From: Dasypus novemcinctus | Lineage: Eukaryota; Chordata; Mammalia; Cingulata; Dasypodidae | DNA length: 64,000 nucleotides | Reading direction: 5' to 3' | NCBI RefSeq assembly: GCF_030445035.2 | Contig: NC_080694.1 | Coordinates: 68,649,147-68,713,146 of the forward strand | Shown here: in pieces, positions 58,196-64,000 of the stretch | How the letters are laid out: each line of letters opens with the position of its first letter | How positions within the stretch are numbered: position 1 is the stretch's first letter | Position numbers and translations under genes: made by a program | The notes under the pieces: generated by a model | Databases searched by the model: none | What the model saw: only the letters and a program-made list of their open reading frames with translations | Told to the model about the DNA's origin: nothing

Positions 58196-58651
58196 GCAGA
58201 GAGATTCAGTGATCACATAGGGAAGGCCAGGACTCAGTAATAATTTTAGAAAGGAAAATTTATTTGCGAGCAGTCGGGCTCGGCAGACTACTGTCCTAAT
58301 AAAAACCGAGCCCCAAATAGGATCTTTGGGTTTCTTTTATACAGAAGATGTAGGAGTCGCGAGTAAAATGGTGGTCTCTATATGCAAAAGGACTTCTTGT
58401 TAGTTTCTTAGAGTTTCAAGTGTTTTATCTGAGTACCAGATAGGTCTTGAATTAACACATACTCTCTAGGTAAGTATCAGATAGGTCTTGAATTAACATA
58501 TACTCTCTAGGTAAGTCTGAATTAACACATACACCCCACACTTATCTTCCACATTCCAGGTAAGCTTCAATTAACATATTTACCTTACAGCACAGCCCAT
58601 GTTATTTATAAAGAAATATACAGCCCCCCCCCCCCCCCACAGCCCATAGCA
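58196..58651 (-). mobile_element. Solo LTR of the class I ERV (copy C)
   Basis: A 456-bp LTR reads TGTTGTGG...CCCATAGCA on the plus strand, with the exact 4-bp repeat GGTC at 58192-58195 and 58652-58655, in the same SINE site as the copy A provirus. It has a poly-C run near 58,625-58,638. It is the product of recombination between LTRs of the shared ancestral insertion. Confidence 0.88.
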
Positions 58652-58655
58652 GGTC

Positions 58656-58800
58656 GAGCAATTGAGCTCCCACCGACCATATGGGAGGTCTCTGGCTCGG
58701 TTCTCCTGTGCCTCCTAAAGAAACAAGGAAAATGAACAGACACAGTACAAACAACAAAGGGGTGGGAATAAATAAATAAATAATAAATAAATAATTTTAA
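58656..58800 (+). mobile_element. Short DAS/tRNA-derived SINE (copy C)
   Basis: This is the remainder of the target SINE after the LTR: GAGCAATTGAGCTCCCACC, GGCTCGGTTCTCCTGTGCC and an (AAAT)n tail at about 58,770-58,797. Confidence 0.75.
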
Positions 58801-58929
58801 AACCTCTTTCGCCTTCCTTCTGTCTGGTTTTATTGCTGATACTTAGGACCTCCAGGACATTAGGACGTTAGTGAGTAGAAGGGATGATTCCTGGTGCACG
58901 CCACGGCTTCCCAATCTCAGACTCAAAGT

Positions 58930-59325
58930 TTTTAAGTTTTTATATCAAAGTGTTATGTGTTCTGTAGATTATTTTTGTATTTTTGAAATGAGGTTAAAGA
59001 AATTTTCTTCGATGTCTAGATTGAGTTTTATCATGAATGAACACTCAATTACATGAAATGTTTTTTCTTTCTCTCCTGAGGTGAAGATAATTTTTCTTAC
59101 TTAATTTCTTCATGCGCTGAATCACAACTCTTAGTGCAATGTCAAATCGACCACCAATTACGGTACTGGACGCAGGTGGCTATTTGTGTTTGCACGTAAG
59201 ATGGCCTATTGTTTCTTTTCTTACACTGTCTTCCTCTGGTTTTGGTAATACGGAGAAGCCAGGCTCATAGAATGAGATGGAGCGACTTTCCTCTAGTACT
59301 ACATTTGGAAATGTTTGTGTTATTG
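58930..59325 (-). mobile_element. L1 ORF2 fragment, antisense (copy C)
   Basis: This is the paralog of 9517-9910, with phrases TGTCTTCCTCTGGTTTTGGT and GGCTCATAGAATGAGATGGA, typical of antisense L1 ORF2. Confidence 0.77.
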
Positions 59326-59330
59326 AAATT

Positions 59331-59796
59331 TGTGGGGAGCCCTGCAAAGCTGGCTCCAAGGTTCATAGCAAGAATGTAGGTAAAGAAGGAGGTGCCCCTG
59401 GGCAAGGTTATGTGCTGAACAAATAGGCTAAGTATGGAGAAGAATTCCAGGAAAACTGTGTTATCAGAGGGCTGTTAAAAAGAAGAACTACTGCATTTGT
59501 AGTGAACTAGAAACAAGAGCTTCCCGTGAGAACTGCGAAATTTCACTTGTATAAAATAAAGCATGGTATATGGGGACATCATTTTTTAAAATGTTAACAT
59601 TTTAAAAAATAAAGAAGGAAAAATAAATAAAAATAAAGTACGTGATCGCGCTAGGGGCCTGAGGTAGTGCAAGCTCCTGCAGGCTCCTCAGGTCCACCTG
59701 GTCCCGCTATCTTGTCTGTCATTTCTTCACCCTCTCACCTCCCTCCCCGGAACTGCGCGGAAAGCGTTCCGCTGCTCCTGCGCTGCATGGGTCGCA
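59331..59796 (+). mobile_element. Solo LTR, class II-like (copy C)
   Basis: This is the orthologous insertion to 9917-10314: TGTGGGGAGCCC at the left, GGGTCGCA at the right, with GAAATT at 59325-59330 and again at about 59,800-59,805. A short retroposon tail (59,565-59,638) is inserted just after its TATA-like TATAAAA. Confidence 0.78.
59565..59638 (+). mobile_element. Very short 5'-truncated retroposon tail in the LTR
   Basis: About 74 bp (TGGTATATGGGGACATCA, then AT-rich, then AAATAAA-type tail) match only the extreme 3' end of the 1.2-2.5-kb retroposon family. It is flanked by AAAATAAAG on both sides. Copy A lacks it, so it entered after A and C separated. Confidence 0.75.
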
Positions 59797-59799
59797 GAA

Positions 59800-60601
59800 G
59801 AAATTAAACGCGCTGGGGTGTTTTGTCGAATTTCCAAGTGGACATAAATGGTCGTAGGGTTTTTACTATGGGACTTTTTTTTTTTTACTATTTATTCAAT
59901 TTATTTGACCGTTTTATTTTCTCCAATTCTCCTACCCTACACTGAATCCCACATTTCCTGTTTGAACAACATTTACACCTGTGCTGCTGTAAACTGGCAG
60001 CTTTAGCCCGTGAAGGGATGGAAGAAGAGGATCGCACATTCCTCTTTAATCAGGGCTTCTAGCTCGGTTTGCCCCAAAATGAAGATAAAGTCAGAAATGA
60101 GAGCCTCTGGCGTACAGGGAATCACCTGAGGTGAAGGAGAAGAGACCCTCTGATCATGGTGGCTTCCAGTAGGAACCAGAGAGGGAGACTTGGACCCTGC
60201 TGGAGGCCAAAAACATCCATATTTGCTATTTCTTCTTGAGTTAAATTGCGTACATAATATTTTGAAGAATTTGCTATTTCATTTAAATTTTTGAGTAATT
60301 TGAGCAAAATCCTTCACAGCATTGCATGTTCTGATCCATCTTCTGGAAGTACTTTTCTTTCTGCTCTTTTTCTGTCTAACCTTTCTCTTTTAGGTCTCAG
60401 TTTAGCTTTGGTTCTTCAGGTGTTTATGGAGAGCAGGGTAAAATATTGTTCAAGTAGGAAGTGTGGGGTTCAGTTTACGGTAGGGGAATTGGCGAAACCG
60501 GAATTGGCATTTTGGGTCAGCCCGTTGCCTTGTGTTACACTAAAGTGCCTCGTTTTCTAACTGTTAATTACACCATCTTTGCGATGAAATTAAAAGTAAC
60601 A
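59800..60601. other. Unassigned shared segment (copy C)
   Basis: This is the paralog of 10,315-11,176 and 38,891-39,774. No gene is recognised. It runs directly into the minisatellite, with the HMGN1 5' UTR missing. Confidence 0.55.
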
Positions 60602-61290
60602 GAGGAGGTGAGCTCGGCCCAGAGGAGGTGAGCCCGACCCAGAGGAGGTGAGCCCGACCCAGAGGAGGTGAGCTCAGCCAAGAGGAGGTGAGCTCGGCTC
60701 AGAGGAGGTGAGCCCGACCCAGAGGAGGTGAGCTCGGACAAGAGGAGGTGAGCTCAGCCAAGAGGAGGTGAACTCGGCTCAGAGGAGGTGAGCTCGGACA
60801 AGAAAAGGTGAGCTCAGCCAAGAGGAGGTGAGCCCAACCCAGAGGAGGCGAGCCCAACCCAGAGGAGGTGAGCTTGGCCAAGAGGAGGTGAGCTCGGCCA
60901 AGAGGAGGTGAGCTCGGCTCAGAGGAGGTGAGCTCGGACAAGAAAAGGTGAGTTCACCCAAAAGGAGATGAGCCCGACCCAGAGGAGGTGAGCTCGGCCC
61001 AGAGGAGGTGAGCTCAGCCAAGAGGAGGTGAGCCGACCCAGAGGAGGTGAGGCCGACCCAGAGGAGGTGAGGCCAACCCAGAGGAGGTGAGCTCGGCCAA
61101 GAGGAGGTGAGCTCGGCTCAGAGGAGGTGAGCCGACCCACAGGAGGTTAGCTCGGCCCAGAGGAGGTGAGCTCCGCCAAGAGGAGGTGAGCCGGGCCCAG
61201 TGGAGGTGAGCCCGGCTCAGAGGAGGTGAGCCCAGCCCAGTGGAGGTGAGATGGGCCAAGAGGAGGTGAGCCGGGCTCAGAGGAGGTGAG
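60602..61290 (+). repeat. 20-bp minisatellite born from the HMGN1 start region
   Basis: About 34 head-to-tail units of 20 bp (some 19), consensus GAGGAGGTGAGCTCGGCCCA, show variants at the last eight positions (AGCCCGACCCA, AGCTCAGCCAA, AGCTCGGACAA). Each unit holds AG|GTGAG, a consensus 5' splice site. The unit resembles HMGN1 codons 3-9 (Lys-Arg-Lys-Val-Ser-Ser-Ala). The same spot in A has about two units and in B about five, so the expansion is mostly specific to C. Long open frames here are artefacts of the repeat. Confidence 0.93.
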
Positions 61291-62015
61291 CTCGGACAAG
61301 CGGCGTGGAAGGAGGAGCCCAAGAGAGGGTGGGCGAGGCGATCCCACAAACCCGCCGCTGTCAAAGTGGACGCCAAGCCAAAAAAGGCAGCGGGAAATGA
61401 TAAAACTTCAGACAAAAAGGTGCAACCAAAAGGAAAAAAGGGAGCAAAGGGAAAACAAGCTGAAGTGTCTAACCAAGAAACTAAAGAAGACGTACCTGCA
61501 GAAAATGGAGAAACTAAACCTGAGGACAGTCCAGCCTCTCATGAAGCAGCAGAGGAAGAAGCCAAGTCTGGTTCATATCCTGGTGACTTGGAATCTCTGA
61601 GCATTTTAAATTACTCCTGTCCCATGGTTCTTAGTACACGTGTCTCGTAGAACAGGCCCTGATCTTGGCTCTCCCTGTCAGAACTCTGAAACATCCCGGT
61701 CCTGGTTTTTGTAGTAACTTTTTTACTTGCTGTAAAAGATTGGAAATGTGAGTATATATTGTGTATGGCATTAAATTTTGAATCTGTGGGACTTAAAGAA
61801 ATAATATCAACATTTGAAGATACTAGTACTTGGTATCCTCTTAAGGAACATATGCCTTCAATTTTTAAGCTGGAAAGTCCTGGAATAATGTTAGAAAACG
61901 ACTACATGGTTCTTTAGGTTTTCAGTACATACATTAAGCTGTGTACGAATTCTACATAACGTCTGTGCTGATCTTCAAGACAACCAATAAAATCTCAATT
62001 ATGAGAGAGAAAAAG
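60602..62015 (+). pseudogene. HMGN1: HMGN1 processed pseudogene with expanded 5' repeat, copy C
   Basis: After the minisatellite, HMGN1 coding sequence resumes at about 61,290. A frame reads EEPKRGWARRSHKPAA, where the functional nucleosome-binding motif has Arg-Arg-Ser-Ala-Arg-Leu. It continues as KGKKGAKGKQAEVSNQETKE, then PAENGETKPEDSPASHEAAE to about 61,570. Much of the proximal 3' UTR seen in A and B is deleted near 61,580. The distal UTR ends with AATAAA at 61,986-61,991 and an A-rich run. The body frame is open for some 90 codons but has no proper start and a damaged binding motif, so no functional protein is expected. It ends 32 bp before tRNA-Arg. Confidence 0.9.
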
Positions 62016-62047
62016 TTTTGGCGAGGAGGTTATAGTGGTAGTTGTGG

Positions 62048-62120
62048 GACCACGTGGCCTAATGGATAAGGCGTCTGACTTCGGATCAGAAGATTGAGGG
62101 TTCGAATCCCTCCGTGGTTG
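62048..62120 (+). tRNA. tRNA-Arg(TCG), copy C
   Basis: The 73-bp fold is complete: acceptor GACCACG/CGTGGTT (one G:U), D arm GCCTAATGGATAAGGC, anticodon stem TCTGA/TCAGA with TCG at 62081-62083, variable AGATT, T stem GAGGG/CCCTC with TTCGAAT, and discriminator G. The A box TGGCCTAATGG and B box GGTTCGAATCC are canonical, and TTTT at 62129-62132 terminates. It reads CGA/CGG arginine codons. The copies at 12761 and 41176 are broken, making this the only good tRNA-Arg here. The HMGN1 retrocopy lies directly upstream. Confidence 0.94.
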
Positions 62121-62990
62121 AGCTGCTATTTTCCACACACTGCTTTCCCCGGCTCCAGCCTCCTGCCCGAACCCCATCCCCACCCTCCAAACTCCTAAAC
62201 CCAGGTCATAGCCTCTGGGAAAAGACGACATCTGGCAGGTTGGAAAGGAGGCTCCCGGCCAGGGAGCGGGGGAGCGGCAGGAAAAGTCAAGTTCAGGTCG
62301 TGGGGTGCCTGAGGCCTCCACCACTGGCGCAGAGCGTGCGCTCCCTGACTCGGCGGCCAAATTAAAAATGTGCGCCTCATACGCGCACTCAAAAGGGACT
62401 GTATGGGAAGTACCTGCCTTTTGAAGTCAGTTTAAACGTCGTCCCCTTTCAAGCGGAAGAGTCCCCCCAGTTTAGAGGCGCTGGAGGGAGAGAACCCCAC
62501 AAAACCCGCCCCAGCTTAGCGGAGGCCCCGGGCGCTGCGCGGTCTCTCTAGGCCCTTCGCCGACAAGGCTGCGGGGTTCTCCCGCACGTCGCGGTGACGC
62601 AGCGTCAGGAACTGACCTTGAGGGAGAAGGTTAAACTGAGACCTGAGCCCCCGAAGGGCGAGCCCGGAAAGCCTGGACGACGGCAGGGCAGCTTCTGCAG
62701 AAGCGCAAGGAAGCCGGACAAACGCGTGAACAGTGAGATGAATGGACAGGATGTTAGAGCACTGCCCCTTACCACGTCAGATCCAAGGAGGAAGAGCACA
62801 TGTGAGCGTCTTCAACCGGAAATAGATGGAATTCGCTGTCAAGAACCTTCCTACCAGGAAATGCTATGTCCCATCGCTTCCTGGATACCTCTCCAAAACG
62901 TTCAGAGAATAAGTAAAACAGACACAAACTCTCCCACAGGACAGAAAACAGGGGAAGGCCCAGGACTACAATTTTAAAACAGCAGAATGC
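62121..62990. other. CpG-rich shared block after tRNA-Arg (copy C)
   Basis: This is conserved with 12,801-13,690 and 41,246-42,165. It contains CCCGCACGTCGCGGTGACGC at about 62,581 and a plus-strand frame of 127 codons (62,594-62,977) whose first 30 residues (LRPEPPKGEPGKPGRR included) are kept in all three copies although the downstream frame is not. It may be a former promoter or exon. I do not recognise it. Confidence 0.45.
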
Positions 62991-62999
62991 CATGAGCTT

Positions 63000-64000
63000 G
63001 TCAGATAATGTACATTGCAGCAGCTTTATCGAGCCACAGTTGGCACGCAGTAAGCTGCACGTGTTTAAGCGTATGGGTAAGTTGGCAAGTTTACACTCGT
63101 GAAACTGTGGTCACAGGACAGGTACTGAACATAGCTATCACCCCCAAAATTTCCTCCTGCCGTTTTTTTGTAAGAGAAGATGAGAATTTACAGAAGAGTC
63201 GTGGGTGAAATACAGGATTCCTGTATTTGACCCTATTATTAACAGCTCACATTGGTGTGAAGCATTTGTTACAATGAATAACAACACATTTTTATAATTG
63301 CTCTATTAATTATAGTGAATGGTTTAACTTACGGTTCACTGTGTAGTACAAGTCCCTGAATTTTTTAGAATTTTTATTCTGTTACTATATATACTACCTA
63401 ACATTTCCTGTTATAACCACCTTCAGATGTGTATTTCAGTGCTGTAAATTGCATTCACAATGTTTGCTAACATCACTACCATCAATTTCCAAAACATTTC
63501 CATCCTAAAAATGAGAATCCTGTTTATATGATGCCTAACTTCCCATCCCCTAGCCTCACCCTGTCGCCTGGTAACCTATATTCTAGATTCTGGCTCTGAG
63601 AGTTTCCTTATTCTAATTATTTCATGTCAATGATGTCATATAATATTCATCCTTTCGTGTCTGGCTTTCTTCACTCAACATTATGTCCTCAAGGTTCATC
63701 CACGTTGTCACATGTATCAGGACTTTATAACATTTTAAGGCTGAGTAATATTCCATTGTATGTATATACTACATTTTCTTTATACGTTCATTGGTTGATG
63801 GGCACTTGGGTTGCTTCCATCTTTTGCAATTGAGAATAATGCCACTACTAACACAGTGTACCAATATCTGTTTAAATCCCGACTTTCCATTCTTCTGGGT
63901 ATAGGTCTAGTAGCGGTATTGCTGGGTCATGTGTCAATTCTAAACTTAGCTTTCTGAGGAACTGCCAAACTATTTCCACAGTGGCTGTACCATTTTACAT
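63000..64000 (-). mobile_element. L1 3' end, antisense (copy C, cut by the window)
   Basis: This is the paralog of 42,170-43,180: a 3' UTR phrase (CAGCAGCTTTATCGAGCCAC), then antisense ORF2 C-terminus (TTCATTGGTTGATGGGCACT; ATTGCTGGGTCATGTG). It has many disabling changes and is an old element. Confidence 0.8.

Larger units (their letters stand above)
53545..64000 (+). repeat. Segmental duplication copy C (right-truncated)
   Basis: Homology to copy B starts near 53,545 (AAGATTTGGA) and continues through tRNA-Lys, tRNA-Ala, tRNA-Phe, HMGN1 pseudogene and tRNA-Arg to the window edge in antisense L1. It has the best-preserved tRNA set of the three. It shares LTR insertions with A but not B. Confidence 0.85.

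Noticed and set aside
60602-61290. CRISPR-like array
   Set aside because: Units are contiguous with no unique spacers, the host is a mammal, and the unit derives from the adjacent pseudogene.
60699-61415. Several long minus-strand frames rich in Ser-Pro-Pro-Leu-Gly-Arg-Ala-His-Leu-Leu repeats
   Set aside because: A 20-bp tandem repeat without stops is open in several frames automatically. The peptide repeats every 20 residues (60 bp), and the frames have no counterpart in copies A or B.

Overview
This window looks like nuclear DNA from a xenarthran mammal, most likely an armadillo (Dasypus). It carries several copies of the DAS SINE family (tRNA-Ala-derived, known from armadillo), decayed mammalian L1 on both strands, ERVL-type and class I/II retrovirus fossils, and a poly(A)-tailed non-coding retroposon that I associate with xenarthrans. 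No intact protein-coding gene is visible. The functional content I can support is a set of tRNA genes.

Layout. The window is built from three copies of one large segment. Copy A starts before base 1 and its shared core runs to about 17,270. Copy B starts near 19,726 and its core runs to about 44,860. Copy C starts near 53,545 and runs off the right end. The ancestral order in each copy is tRNA-Lys (+), tRNA-Ala(TGC) (-), a short exon-like block with strong splice sites, tRNA-Phe(GAA) (+), L1 3' end (-), unassigned DNA, a DAS SINE, L1 ORF2 (-), unassigned DNA, an HMGN1 processed pseudogene (+), tRNA-Arg(TCG) (+), a CpG-rich block and more antisense L1. Copy A retains no clean tRNA gene (Lys and Ala lie before the window). 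Copy B retains a good tRNA-Phe. Copy C retains good tRNA-Ala(TGC), tRNA-Phe and tRNA-Arg. Between the cores of B and C lies a stretch with a separate intact tRNA-Ala(AGC) and a decayed tRNA-Phe.

Later insertions distinguish the copies. A holds a class I provirus (2642-9230) where C holds only a solo LTR (58196-58651) and B is an empty site. A and C share a class II solo LTR (9917 and 59331) that B lacks, so A and C look like closer relatives even though B sits between them. B alone holds an ERVL fossil (27352-36311) split by a 2.5 kb retroposon, two further solo LTRs (36801-37399 and 37446-38460) and a large antisense L1. A alone has a solo LTR (897-1469), an apparent retroposed transcript (about 15,125-16,765) and a 1.2 kb retroposon.

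The most unusual feature is in the HMGN1 pseudogene of copy C. There a 20-bp unit, apparently born from the first HMGN1 codons and containing a consensus 5' splice site, has expanded to about 34 tandem copies (60602-61290). The same place has about two units in A and about five in B. The tRNA genes share internal pol III promoters (A and B boxes) and T-run terminators and would be transcribed independently. All functional statements are inferences from sequence read by eye; no database search was possible.
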